Shown: positions 22,399 through 31,900 of the stretch, one piece after another
How the letters are laid out: every line of letters starts with the position of its first letter
How positions within the stretch are numbered: the first letter of the stretch is position 1
From: Terriglobia bacterium
Lineage (GTDB): Bacteria; Acidobacteriota; Vicinamibacteria; Vicinamibacterales; CAVVIG01
Length of the DNA: 64,000 nucleotides
Direction of reading: 5' to 3'
Assembly: GCA_020073005.1 (NCBI GenBank)
Contig: JAIQFX010000059.1
Span: 1-64,000, forward strand
The notes under the pieces: generated by a model
Databases searched by the model: none
Told to the model about the DNA's origin: nothing
Seen by the model: the letters and a program-made list of their open reading frames with translations, nothing else
Translations under genes and position numbers: made by a program

Positions 22399-24696
22399 TC
22401 ATCGGGCGCTCACGATGCGTCCGTGGCCGGACGCCTTCGCGCGATACATGGCCGCGTCCGCGGCGCGCAGGAGATGCTCGGCTGAACTGCCGCCGGGCGC
22501 GCTCAGCGCGATGCCGATACTTGCCGTCAACGCCACCCGCCGCCCGTCGAGCTCGAACGGCTCGTCCAGGGCCTCCTTGATGCGCTCGGCGACCACCGTG
22601 GCGTCCGACGCATCGCCCAGCTTCTCGAGCAGCATGGCGAACTCGTCGCCGCCGAAGCGCGCGACGGTGTCGCCGGGCCGGACGCATCGTCGCAACCGCC
22701 GCGCCGCGGCGACCAGCAGCCGATCCCCGATCACGTGACCGTACGTATCGTTGATGGCCTTGAACTGATCGAGGTCCGTGAACAGCACCGCCACGGCGAC
22801 GGCTGCCTTCTTCGCCCGCGCCGTCGCGTCACGCAGCCGGTCCATGAACGCCTGACGGTTGAACGATTCGGTCAGCCCGTCGTGCGACGCGCGGAACGCC
22901 AGCTGCTGCATCAGGTGCCTCTGCTCGGTGATGTCGCGCAGGAACCCCGTGAACATCGGCCGTCCACCCCACGGCACTTCCGTGATCGACATCTCGACTG
23001 GAAACTCGGCGCCGTTGGCGCGTATCGCCGTCATCTCCAGACGGCGGCCGATCACGCCGTCGGCGCCGGTCTTGAGGTACCGCGCGAGCCCCTGGCGGTA
23101 CTCGGCGCGCTGGCACTCCGGAATGATGAGCTCCGCCATCTCGCGGCCCAAGACTTCGCGCCGCCGGTAGCCGAACGTGCGCTCGGCCGCCGGATTGAAT
23201 TCGACGATGCGCCCGTCCTGATCCGTCGTGATGATGCAGTCGAGCGCCGCCTCCATCATGCCGGCCTTGCGCGCCTCGCTGTAGCGGATCTCCTGCTCGA
23301 CGCGCTTGCGCGCGAGGAACTGGCCGGCTTCGGCACCGACGTTGGACAGCATCCGGAGCAGATCCGCGTCCGGCTTGCGCAGCGCGCACGAGAGGAACTC
23401 GAACACGCCGAGCACCTCGCCGCCGACGGTAATCGGGAAGGCGAACGCGGCGTGCAGCCCCTCGACGGCCGCCGCGCGCAGGCGCGGGACGCCGCCGACC
23501 TTCGGCACGTCGTCGATCCATTGCGGCTCGTTGCGTGCCCAGACGCTGCCCGGCAGCCGCTCACCGGAGGCGAACGTGCGCGTCTGGCTGATGCGCTCGA
23601 ACTCCGGAAACGCGCGGCCGGCGCGCCGCCGGATGTCGGCGTTGCGCAGGACCTGGGCGTCGCGATCCACGTACCACAGCAGGCCGACGTCCCAGTCGAG
23701 ATCCTTGTTGATCACGTCGATGATCCGGCTGGTCGCGTGCTGCTCGCTCTCGGCGTAGGCGAGGACGTGCGTCACGGCGTGCGCGGCGTCGCGCCGTCGC
23801 GCGGCCGCGGCCTGCTCCGATATGGCGGCGCCCAGCAGCAGCCCGGTCGCCGCCGCGACGCTCATGAAGACCTGGAGCAGCCTGAGATGACCGACGATGT
23901 CGCCGTTGGCGTACGGTCCGGCGCCGTGCACCGTGCCCCAGACGGCGAAGCCGGCGGTGAGCACGTTGGCGATCGCGGCGCCCGGCGCGCCGAAGCGGAT
24001 GGCCGCCCAGATCAGGCACGGAAAGACCGTGTACTCGAGGCCGTACTGCGTGGCCGCGCCGGAGGTGAGGTGCCGATCGAACACGCCGACGCTCGTGACG
24101 ATGAGGCTCCCCGCGAGCAGCGCCGCCTCGGTCGCGCGCGCGTCGCGCCGGAGCGTCTTCCACGCCTGCCAGGTCAGCAGCACCGGCGCGACGAGCAGAT
24201 CGCCGGTGGCGTCGCCGAGCCACCACGTCCACCACAGCCCGCCGAACGCGCTCCACGGCTGCACGCCGCCGAGGCACAGGCTCGTCATGCCGAGCGTCGC
24301 GCTGATCGTCGTGCTGACGAACGCGCCGCCCACCACGAGCGCGAGCGCGTGCCGCACGGTCTCGATCGAATCGCCGACCTGCGCGTAGCGGCGCATCAGC
24401 CACGCGGCGGCCGCCGCTTCGGCCGTGTTCCCGCAGGCGATCGCGATCGCGACCAGCACCGGCTCGTGCGACGTGACGTTGGCGAGGAACGCGCCGAGCA
24501 GGACGCCCGGCCAGAGGGGCAGGCCGAAGACCAGCAGCACGGCGAGCGACAGCCCGCTCGGCGGCCAGACGAGCGTCACCTGTTCGGCGGTGAACGCCAT
24601 CGTGAAGCCGAACTTCGCGGCCGCGACGTACGCGGCGGCGACGAGGCCGATTCTGACCGCCTGTGACCGAATGTGCATGAACGGGCGCGTCGACAT
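22399..24696 (-). CDS. MASE1-GAF-PAS-GGDEF diguanylate cyclase
   Basis: About 765 residues. MASE1 membrane sensor (about 10-300) with the family opening VAAAYVAAAKFGFTMAFTAEQVTLVWPPSGLSLA and about eight helices. GAF-like domain about 310-460 (RLPGSVWARNEPQWIDDVP). PAS domain about 470-590 (ALDCIITTDQDGRIVEFNPAAERTFGY). GGDEF domain about 600-765 with an intact active site (ARFGGDEFAMLLEKLGD) and the inhibitory I-site RPGD five residues ahead. It should make c-di-GMP in response to membrane and small-ligand cues. Three PilZ-type or regulated proteins in the polysaccharide locus (44861, 57019) may read this signal. ATG 24696 is preferred over TTG 24705; ATG 24678 is a further option. Confidence 0.92.
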   Translation of the reverse strand: MSTRPFMHIRSQAVRIGLVAAAYVAAAKFGFTMAFTAEQVTLVWPPSGLSLAVLLVFGLPLWPGVLLGAFLANVTSHEPVLVAIAIACGNTAEAAAAAWLMRRYAQVGDSIETVRHALALVVGGAFVSTTISATLGMTSLCLGGVQPWSAFGGLWWTWWLGDATGDLLVAPVLLTWQAWKTLRRDARATEAALLAGSLIVTSVGVFDRHLTSGAATQYGLEYTVFPCLIWAAIRFGAPGAAIANVLTAGFAVWGTVHGAGPYANGDIVGHLRLLQVFMSVAAATGLLLGAAISEQAAAARRRDAAHAVTHVLAYAESEQHATSRIIDVINKDLDWDVGLLWYVDRDAQVLRNADIRRRAGRAFPEFERISQTRTFASGERLPGSVWARNEPQWIDDVPKVGGVPRLRAAAVEGLHAAFAFPITVGGEVLGVFEFLSCALRKPDADLLRMLSNVGAEAGQFLARKRVEQEIRYSEARKAGMMEAALDCIITTDQDGRIVEFNPAAERTFGYRRREVLGREMAELIIPECQRAEYRQGLARYLKTGADGVIGRRLEMTAIRANGAEFPVEMSITEVPWGGRPMFTGFLRDITEQRHLMQQLAFRASHDGLTESFNRQAFMDRLRDATARAKKAAVAVAVLFTDLDQFKAINDTYGHVIGDRLLVAAARRLRRCVRPGDTVARFGGDEFAMLLEKLGDASDATVVAERIKEALDEPFELDGRRVALTASIGIALSAPGGSSAEHLLRAADAAMYRAKASGHGRIVSAR

Positions 24697-24787
24697 GCGC
24701 GCCAACGAGGGGGGCGAGATCCAGCGTACGGCCCGTATCTTACCGAGTCAAGGCCGCCGCCGCGCGGTTGTGTGCAGGAATGGTGCC

Positions 24788-24821
24788 TGCTATGGTTTTC
24801 CTATGGACGCTGCTATGGTTT
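24788..24821. promoter_or_regulatory. Helically phased direct repeats upstream of stressosome operon
   Basis: TGCTATGGTTT occurs at 24788-24798 and again at 24811-24821; CTATGG also occurs between them at 24801, so CTATGG appears at 24790, 24801 and 24813, spaced 11 and 12 bases. This lies in the 271-base gap between the GGDEF gene and rsbR. Phased hexamers of this kind often bind an activator or repressor. The rest of the gap holds no gene I can support. Confidence 0.45.
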
Positions 24822-24967
24822 CCCGATTGCCGCATGCGCGTGCCACGGACGACACTGCCTGTCGCACTGTCGGCCGTTTCCCCACGAAGCGTTCCTTGGC
24901 GAGCGTCAGCGTCGTACGAAGCGCGTGTGCGTGCTGGGCATTTCGAACAGAGTGAGGACACTGACTT

Positions 24968-25799
24968 ATGGATCAGATTGACTCCCAGGCTAACGTTCCA
25001 GAAGCCACACTAGAGCTCCTCCGGGCGCTCGTCTCGCACCTGCGCGAGAACCGCACACAGCTGCGCGAAGAATGGGCACGGCGCATCACGGAAGCGCAGC
25101 TGCTGACGGCGATGAGCAAGGAAGAAATCTTCGCCGAGGCGACGTCGATTTACGACAACTACGTCGACGTGCTCGAGACCGGCAGCGTCGAGGCGCTGCT
25201 CGCCTACGCGCGCAACCTGTCGGAACGCATCATTCCGCGAGGCGTTGAAACGAACGAAGTCGTCGGGATCGTGCTGCCTCGACGCGTACGAGCCGGCCGC
25301 GAACCGCATCGCCGTGACCGTGTCGGTCGGCTTCGTCCAGGAGCGCGAGCGCGTCATCCGCGAGCAGCAGGAAGCGATTCGCGAGCTGTCCACGCCCGTG
25401 CTGCCGGTCCGGGAACGGCTGCTGATTCTGCCCATCATCGGCGTCATCGATCCGCTGCGCGCCCGCCAGTTGACCGAGCAGTTGCTGCGCGGCATCCGCC
25501 TGAACCGCGCGAAGGTCGTCGTCATGGACATCACCGGCGTGCCGACGATCGACACCAAAGTCGCCAACCACCTCGTGCAGACCGTCGAGGCGGCGCGCCT
25601 CCTCGGCGCCACGGTCATCGTCACGGGCCTGTCGTCGGAAATCGCGCAGACCCTGGTGAACATCGGCGTGGACCTCGGTAAGATGAACACGGTCGGCGAC
25701 CTGCAGGGCGGCATCGAAGAGGCGGAACGCCTGCTCGGGTACAAGGTCGTGCCGATGATCGAGTCGATCGAGCAGCAGATCATTCAGCAAAAGGCATAG
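24968..25799 (+). pseudogene. rsbR: Stressosome scaffold RsbR, frameshifted by an internal deletion
   Basis: The first 100 residues (from ATG 24968) form the RsbR N-terminal helical domain: LLRALVSHLRENRTQLREEWARRI through LSERIIPRGVETNEVVGIVL. The STAS half continues in the next frame: LDAYEPAANRIAVTVSVGFVQERERV, RERLLILPIIGVIDPLRARQLTEQLL, the phosphoacceptor-type TGVPTIDTKVANHL and GLSSEIAQTLV. At about 25278 the frame changes and, judged from memory of the family, some 20-30 residues between the halves are missing. Both halves are otherwise well conserved, so the event is recent or is an assembly error. The RsbR dimer normally forms the stressosome core with RsbS and captures RsbT. Confidence 0.8.
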
Positions 25800-25809
25800 G
25801 GTCCCCGAG

Positions 25810-26205
25810 ATGGAAGTCCCCATCCTCAAGCAGGGGGAGTATCTGATCGCGTCGATTCAGTCGGCGCTGACGGATGCCGACCTCCTGCAGTTGCGCGACG
25901 TGCTCGTCGAACACGTCGGCCGGTATCGCTCCCGCGGCGTGATCGTGGACGTGACCGCGCTCGACGTGATGGATTCGTTCGCCACGCGCACGCTGCGCGA
26001 CATCGCCCACATGATTCGCCTGCGCGGCGCCGAGACGGTCATCGTCGGCATCCAGCCGGAAGTGGCGTTCTCCATGGTCCAGCTGGGGCTGACGCTCGAG
26101 GAGGTGGTGACGCGGCTCGACTTCGAGGAGGGCATCGCCTACTTGAACAGCAAGAAAGGCGCTAGCACGAAACTTGGATCGTCATTGCCACGACGAACGA
26201 GATGA
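25810..26205 (+). CDS. rsbS: Stressosome STAS protein RsbS
   Basis: 131 residues, a lone STAS domain: MEVPILKQGEYLIASIQSALTDADLLQL, the phosphoacceptor region VTALDVMDSFATRTLRDIAHM (Ser in DSF), and ETVIVGIQPEVAFSMVQLG. RsbS forms the stressosome with RsbR and is phosphorylated by RsbT when stress is sensed. It starts 10 bases after rsbR and overlaps rsbT by four bases. Confidence 0.93.
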   Translation: MEVPILKQGEYLIASIQSALTDADLLQLRDVLVEHVGRYRSRGVIVDVTALDVMDSFATRTLRDIAHMIRLRGAETVIVGIQPEVAFSMVQLGLTLEEVVTRLDFEEGIAYLNSKKGASTKLGSSLPRRTR

Positions 26206-26633
26206 GTGCGAAAGACTTGGGCATCTCCGTTCTGGGGGCGGATGCGCGAGTACAGATCCGTTCGGACAGCGACATTGTCGTCGCCCGCCAGAAGGGACGG
26301 GCGATGGCGACGGCGTCGAGCTTCGCCCCGGCGGAAGCCACGCTGATCGCCACCGCCATCTCGGAACTGGCGCGCAACATCGTGTTGTACGCGAAGACCG
26401 GCGAAGTCATCCTGAAGATCGTTGACAACGGCAACCGGCACGGCATCAAAATCATCGCGGCCGACGAAGGTCCAGGGATCGCGGACCTCGACCGCGCGAT
26501 GCAGCTCGGGTACTCGACGTCGGGCAGCCTCGGCCTCGGCCTGCCCGGCGTGAAGCGGCTCATGGACGAATTCGAAATCGTGTCGGCGCCCGGCAAGGGC
26601 ACGCGCGTGACGGTGCTGAAGTGGCGGACCTGA
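26202..26633 (+). CDS. rsbT: Serine/threonine kinase RsbT
   Basis: 143 residues, GHKL/HATPase fold. Key motifs: N-box TAISELARNIVLYAKTGEV, G1 ADEGPGIADLDRAMQLGYSTSGSLGLGLPGVKRLMDEFEI (the last part being the G2 lid). RsbT phosphorylates RsbS/RsbR, leaves the stressosome and binds the N-terminal domain of an RsbU-type output protein. Here that output is the histidine kinase at 27144 rather than a phosphatase. Overlaps rsbX-like coding by 13 bases. Confidence 0.93.
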   Translation: MSAKDLGISVLGADARVQIRSDSDIVVARQKGRAMATASSFAPAEATLIATAISELARNIVLYAKTGEVILKIVDNGNRHGIKIIAADEGPGIADLDRAMQLGYSTSGSLGLGLPGVKRLMDEFEIVSAPGKGTRVTVLKWRT

Positions 26634-27137
26634 CGCGTGGACTGCTCGACTGCGGCGTGTCGGTGGCGAAGCTGCACGGGCAGAGTGTCCTCGGCGACCG
26701 CCACGTCATCCAGTCAGGCCCTGGCGCGCGAGTCGGTCATCAAGATCCTGCGCGCGTGTCACGAGGCGCTGCGCCACACGAGGGGCGTCGTGATGAGCCT
26801 CGCGTCGTTCAACGTCGCCGACCAGACGATGGTCTGGATGGGCGTGGGCAACGTGGAAGGGCTGCTGCTGCGGGCCGACAGCACGGCGACCCCGGTGTCC
26901 GAGATGCTGACGTTGCGCGGCGGCGTCGTCGGCCTCAACCTGCCGCCGCTGGCCGCCGCCATCATTCCGGTCTCGCGCGGCGACACGCTGGTCTTCGCCA
27001 CCGACGGCGTGGGCATCGGCTTCTGGCGCGGGCTCCATCCCAACGAACAGCCGCAGCGCATGAGCGACCGCATTCTCTCGGCCTACGCGACCCGCGCCGA
27101 CGACGCGCTCGTCGTCACGGCACGCTACTGCGGATGA
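26621..27137 (+). pseudogene. rsbX: RsbX-like PP2C phosphatase, frameshifted by an internal deletion
   Basis: The front (GTG 26621; frame encoding ADLTRGLLDCGV and QSVLGDRHVI) and the rest (SVIKILRACHEALRHTRGVVMSLASFN, DTLVFATDGVGIGFW, DDALVVTARYCG) lie in different frames with the break at about 26715. The intervening part, which in PP2C phosphatases bears the metal-binding Asp-Gly (D-G-L-G-H), is missing. The C-terminal metal site DG-V and DDAL remain. RsbX normally dephosphorylates RsbS/RsbR and resets the stressosome; this copy should be inactive as written. Confidence 0.78.
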
Positions 27138-27143
27138 CCTGTC

Positions 27144-28100
27144 ATGAATGGCACCGTCCAGGATCTGGCCCGCGACTACGCCTCGGTGCTGCGCACCTAT
27201 CTCACCGATGAGGACGAGGCGTGCCTGCATCGCGTCTACGAGCTCGGCCGCCGCGCGCTGAACGCCGACTGCGGGATTCTGGACATCACCGTGCTCCACC
27301 AGAAGGCCCTGATCGTCGCCCTGCGGCAGGCGAGCACGGACGAAGAGCGCGAGCGCGTCCTTCGCCTCGGCCACGCGCTCTTCCTGGAGGCGCTGTCGCC
27401 CTTCGACATGTCGCAGCGGCAGTGCCGCGACGCGAGCGTCGGATTGCGGCGGCTGAACGAAACACTCGAGGGGGAAGTGCGGCGCATCGCCCACGCCCTG
27501 CACGACGAGGCCGCGCAGCTGCTGGTCTCGGTCGACCTCGCGGTCGACGAGGTGGCGTTCGGCCTGCCGGCGCACGTCCGCGATCGGCTCGACAAGATCC
27601 GTGCGCCGCTCCGGCAGTGCGCCTCCGAGCTGCGGCGCCTCTCCCACGAACTGCGCCCGCCGGTCCTCGACGACCTCGGCCTGATCCCCGCGCTCGAGTT
27701 CCTGGCGGACGGCGTGTCCAGCCGCATCGGGATTCCCGTGGTCGTGACCGGATCGACCGACGGCCGCCAGCCCGGGGCGGTGGAGATCGCGGTGTACCGG
27801 GTCGTGCAGGAGGCGCTGTCGAACGTCGCCAAGCACGCCCACGCCTCGAACGTGGTCATCGAGATTCGCCAATCGGAATCCGCGTTGCACTGCACGGTCC
27901 GGGACAATGGCACCGGGTTTGATATGTCCGCAGTCGGCGCGAAACCGGCCGAGCGCGGACTGGGTTTGCTCGCCATTCGCGAGCGCATCGACGCCCTGGG
28001 CGGTACGCACCAGATCGTGACCGCTCCGGGCGAAGGCACCGAGCTGCTTCTGACGGTTCCGCTGGGAGGCACCAATGGCGATTCACGTTCTGCTCGCTGA
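27144..28100 (+). CDS. Histidine kinase with RsbU-like N-terminal domain (stressosome output)
   Basis: 318 residues, no membrane segment. Residues 1-80 (VQDLARDYASVLRTYLTDEDEACLHRVYELGRRAL) match the RsbU N-terminal, RsbT-binding domain. From about 105: HisKA_3 dimerisation helix with phospho-His in EGEVRRIAHALHDEAAQLLV, then a HATPase_c domain (YRVVQEALSNVAKHAHASNVVI N-box; RDNGTGFDM; ERGLGLLAIRERIDALGG). So free RsbT would activate a NarL-type kinase instead of the RsbU phosphatase of Bacillus. It starts six bases after rsbX and overlaps the response regulator by 26 bases. Confidence 0.88.
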   Translation: MNGTVQDLARDYASVLRTYLTDEDEACLHRVYELGRRALNADCGILDITVLHQKALIVALRQASTDEERERVLRLGHALFLEALSPFDMSQRQCRDASVGLRRLNETLEGEVRRIAHALHDEAAQLLVSVDLAVDEVAFGLPAHVRDRLDKIRAPLRQCASELRRLSHELRPPVLDDLGLIPALEFLADGVSSRIGIPVVVTGSTDGRQPGAVEIAVYRVVQEALSNVAKHAHASNVVIEIRQSESALHCTVRDNGTGFDMSAVGAKPAERGLGLLAIRERIDALGGTHQIVTAPGEGTELLLTVPLGGTNGDSRSAR

Positions 28101-28707
28101 CGATCACACCGTGGTGCGGGAAGGCCTGCGCGGCCTGCTCGAGCGCGAGGGCCTGACCGTCGTCGCCGAAGCTTCGAACGGCCAGGAGGCGGTCAAGGCG
28201 GGCGACGCGACGCAACCCGACATCGCCATCCTGGATCTCACGATGCCGTCGCTGAACGGCTTCGACGCGGCGCGGGAGCTCATCCGCGTGTCGCCGCGCA
28301 CGCGCAGCATCATGCTCACGATGCACGACGAGGATCGCTACGTGCTCGAGGCGCTGCGCGCGGGGGCGAAAGGGTACGTCCTCAAGACGCAGGCGTCGCT
28401 CGAGCTGGCGCAGGCGGTCCGTGAAGTCATGCGGGGCGGCATCTACCTGAGCCCCGGGATCTCCAGCGCCGTGGTCGACGCGTACCTGAAGCGGATCGAC
28501 GTGCCGATCGATCCGTTGACGGCGCGCGAGCGGCAGGTGCTGCAGCTGGTGGCCGAGGGCAAGACGACGAAGGAGATCGCCGAGCTGATCAGCGTCGGCG
28601 CGAAGACCGCCGAGTCCTATCGGGCGCGCATCATGCAGAAGCTCGGCATTCATCACACCGCGGGCCTCGTGCGCTACGCGATCCGCCACGGCATGCTGCA
28701 GCCGTAG
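28075..28707 (+). CDS. NarL/FixJ-family response regulator
   Basis: 210 residues. Receiver domain with acidic pocket LLADDHT, phospho-Asp in DIAILDLTMPSLNGFD, Thr in IMLTMHD and Lys in GYVLKTQ. C-terminal LuxR-type helix-turn-helix: LTARERQVLQLVAEGKTTKEIAELISVGAKTAESYRARIMQKLGI. Translation overlaps the kinase at 27144, a clear cognate pair. It is the end point of the stressosome pathway; the target promoters are unknown. Confidence 0.93.
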   Translation: MAIHVLLADDHTVVREGLRGLLEREGLTVVAEASNGQEAVKAGDATQPDIAILDLTMPSLNGFDAARELIRVSPRTRSIMLTMHDEDRYVLEALRAGAKGYVLKTQASLELAQAVREVMRGGIYLSPGISSAVVDAYLKRIDVPIDPLTARERQVLQLVAEGKTTKEIAELISVGAKTAESYRARIMQKLGIHHTAGLVRYAIRHGMLQP

Positions 28708-28855
28708 CGCGCCGGATGTCTTCGCTTGTCCGCGTAAAAACTTCTTCGCTCAGCAATTCTTACTCGCGATCAGATTCCGCCCCACGATAGACAAAGTTGT
28801 AATTTCATCTCTCACGAACTCCTGGATCGACAGAGGCTTCCTGACGATTTCCGCG

Positions 28856-28870
28856 TGGCATAGCGCTTGC
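28856..28870 (+). promoter_or_regulatory. Sigma-54 (RpoN)-type promoter
   Basis: TGGCAT-AGCGC-TTGC: the GG (28857-28858) and GC (28869-28870) dinucleotides are separated by exactly ten bases, the -24/-12 spacing of RpoN promoters, and the bases around them match the consensus TGGCAC-N5-TTGC but for one. Transcription would begin near 28882, giving a leader of about 80 bases before ATG 28961. An enhancer-binding protein would be required; none is encoded here. Confidence 0.55.
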
Positions 28871-28924
28871 CTGCATCTCTGGCAACCCGTTAACGAATAG
28901 TTTGCGGAGTTGTTCTGAGGGGCT

Positions 28925-28956
28925 CCTCGTGGGGGCGAGGCGTCTCTCGAAAGAGG
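28925..28956 (+). promoter_or_regulatory. Two leader hairpins, the second covering the ribosome site
   Basis: CCTCG (28925-28929) pairs with CGAGG (28936-28940) around TGGGGG. CTCT (28944-28947) pairs with AGAG (28952-28955) around CGAA; AGAGG is the Shine-Dalgarno of the gene at 28961. The second stem is short but would occlude ribosome binding. Confidence 0.4.
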
Positions 28957-28960
28957 TTCT

Positions 28961-31900
28961 ATGAGTCTGCGTGGCCCCCGCTACCCGTGTGTCCGTCCGG
29001 TTCGCTTCGTCCTCCTGAAGAGTTTCCTGATCGGCCTCAGCCTTCTTCATCCGATCGCGGCGCGCGCGGCCGTCATGCCGGCGCCGCCACAGACGTTTCT
29101 CGACACGACGCCCATCGCACCGACCGGCGCGACGATTGCGGTTGCGGCCGGCCAGGACTTTCAAGCGGCGTTGAACGCGGCGCAGCCCGGCGATCAGATC
29201 ACGCTGCAGGCCGGCGCCGTTTATACCGGACCGTTCACGCTGCCCGCGAAAAGCGGCAGCGGCTGGATCACGATCCGCACTTCCGCCCCCGACAGCAGCC
29301 TTCCGCCGTACGGCACGCGCATCACGCCGGCGTACGCGGGCGTGCTGCCGAAGATCGTCAGCTCCAGCACCAGCCCGGCGATCATGACGGCGCCAGGCGC
29401 GCACAACTACCGGTTCGTCGGCGTCGAGGTGACGACCGGCAGCGGCATCACGATGAGCTACAGCCTCATCACGCTCGGCGACGGCTCGTCGGCGCAGAAC
29501 TCGCTCGCGCAGGTCCCGTACGCGCTGATCTTCGACCGCGTGTACGTGCACGGCAACAGCACGCTCAACCTGCAGCGCGCCTTCGCGTTCAACAGCGCGT
29601 CGACGGCGGTCGTGAACTCGTACATCTCCGAGATTCACTACGCCGGCAGCGACTCGCAGGCGATCTGCGGGTGGAACGGGCCCGGCCCGTTCAAGATCGT
29701 GAACGACTACCTCGAGGCGTCGACCGAGAACATCCTGTTCGGCGGCGCGGACCCGTACATCGCCAACCTCGTGCCGTCGGACATCGAGGTCCGCGGCAAC
29801 TGGGTGAACAAGCCGACGTCGTGGATGGGCAGCAGCTGGACGGTGAAGAACCTGTTCGAGCTCAAGAACGCGCGGCGCGTGCTCGTCGACGGCAACATCT
29901 TCGAGCACAACTGGCCGCAGGCGCAGAACGGCTACTCGATCCTCTTCACGGTGCGCGATCAGTACGGCACGGCGCCGTGGTCGATCGTCGCGGACGTGAC
30001 GTTCACGCACAACGTCGTGCGCCACGTCGCCAACGGCATCAACGTGCTCGGCGAGGATGACATCTACACGAGCCAGGAGGAACAGCGGCTCCTGGTGCAG
30101 AACAATCTGTTCGATGACGTGAACGCCGCGAACTGGGGCGGAAACGGCCGGTTGTTCCAGGTGCTCAATGCGGCCGCGAACCTGACGATCGATCACAACA
30201 CGGCGTTCCAGAGCGGTGAGTTCATTCTCGCCTCAGAACTGCCGCAGGTGGCGTTCACGTACACGAATAACATCGCGCCGAACAACCAGTACGGGATTGG
30301 CGGCGACGGCTGCTTCGGTCTGCCGCTCCTCTGCATCTCCACGTTTCTGCCCGGTTCACTCATCACGTCCAACGCGATCGTGGGAGGTGCCGCGGCATCT
30401 TACCCGGTTGGGAATGCCTTCCCGCCGGCGTTGAACGACGTCGGATTCGTGGACCTGACGAACGGCGTGTATCAGCTCAGCGCGTCGAGTCCGTATCGAA
30501 ACGCGGGGACCGATGGCAAAGATCTCGGCGTTGACTGGAACGCATTGACGACGGCCGTCGCCGGCGTCATCAACGGCGTTTTCGGCTCGACCACGCCGCC
30601 CACCAACGACACCACGCCGCCGACCGTTGCGATCACCGCGCCGGCCAACGGCGCCACGATGTCAGGGACCGTGACCGTCGCCGCGAGCGCGTTCGACGCG
30701 AGCGGTATCGCGAAGGTCGTCCTGATGCTCGATGGCGTAGCCTCGGCGACACTGACCACGGCGCCGTATCAGGCGTCGTGGGACACCACCGGCAGCGCGA
30801 ACGCCACGCACACGCTCGCCGCGGTCGCGACGGATACGGCCGGCAACCAGGCCACATCGGCCACCATCAGCGTGACCGTCTCGAACGTCGTCGCGACGCA
30901 ACCGCCGACGATTTCATCCGTCGGCTCGTCCGCTGTCACGTCGTCCAGCGCGACGATCGGGTGGGTGACGAGCACGGCCGCGGATTCGCAGGTGCAGTAC
31001 GGGACGACGACGGCCTACGGATCGACGACGACGCTCGACGGAACGCTCGTCAGCGTCCACTCGCAGAGCCTCTCGGGCCTTGCGCCGTCCACGCTCTATC
31101 ACTACCGCGTGCTCTCGCATGACGCGAGCGGCAATCTCGCGACGTCGGGTGACTTCACGTTTGCGTCGTCGGCGGGTTCGACCACGCAGACGGGTGCCGT
31201 GACGTGGACCTCCCTGGTGAACGTCGCCGCCAACGGCAATTCGCTGACGAAGACGGGCGGCTGCGACGGATGCCAGGACGCCGGCGCCGTGTCGACGCAG
31301 ACGATCGCGTCGGGTGACGGCGACATGGAGTTCACCTACAGCGAGCTCACGTCCGAGCGCGCGATCGGGCTGAGCAACGGCAACACCGACACCTCGATTG
31401 GCGACATCGACTTCGGCCTGCTGATGTGGCCGGGTGGGGAAGTGGACGTGCGCGAGGGCGGCGTCTACAGGGCCGACACTACGGCCGCGACGGGCGACAC
31501 TTTCCGCGTGTCGGTGACCAGCGGCAAGGTGACGTACGCGAAGAACGGGACGGTGTTCTACCAGAGCGCCGGCGCGCCGGTGTATCCGCTCCTCGTCGAT
31601 ACGTCGCTCCTGGGAATGTCGAGCACGATCACGAACGTGAATCTGGTCGGCGGGTCGTCCGCGACCACGACTCCGCCGACGACGACTCCGCCGTCGACGA
31701 CGGCGACGGTCGTCCCCGTCGTGTGGACGTCGCTCGTGAAAACGACCGCGAGCGGGAATTCACTGACGAAGACCGCCGGATGCAACGGTTGTCAGGATGC
31801 CGGCGCGATCTCGTCGCAGGCGATCGCGTCCGGCGACGGCTACGTCGAGTTCACCGTCAGTGAAACGACGACCGAGCGCGCGATCGGCTTCAGCCACGGC

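Larger units (their letters stand above)
28708..28960 (+). other. Intergenic leader region of giant secreted protein
   Basis: A 253-base non-coding stretch, poorer in GC than the genes. It holds a sigma-54-like promoter (28856-28870) and two leader hairpins (28925-28956). I see no small gene on either strand that I can support, and no clear terminator for the response regulator. Confidence 0.5.

Noticed and set aside
22735-24666. Plus-strand open frame of 643 codons
   Set aside because: Opposite the MASE1-GAF-PAS-GGDEF gene. Arg/Glu/His-rich with no recognisable fold.
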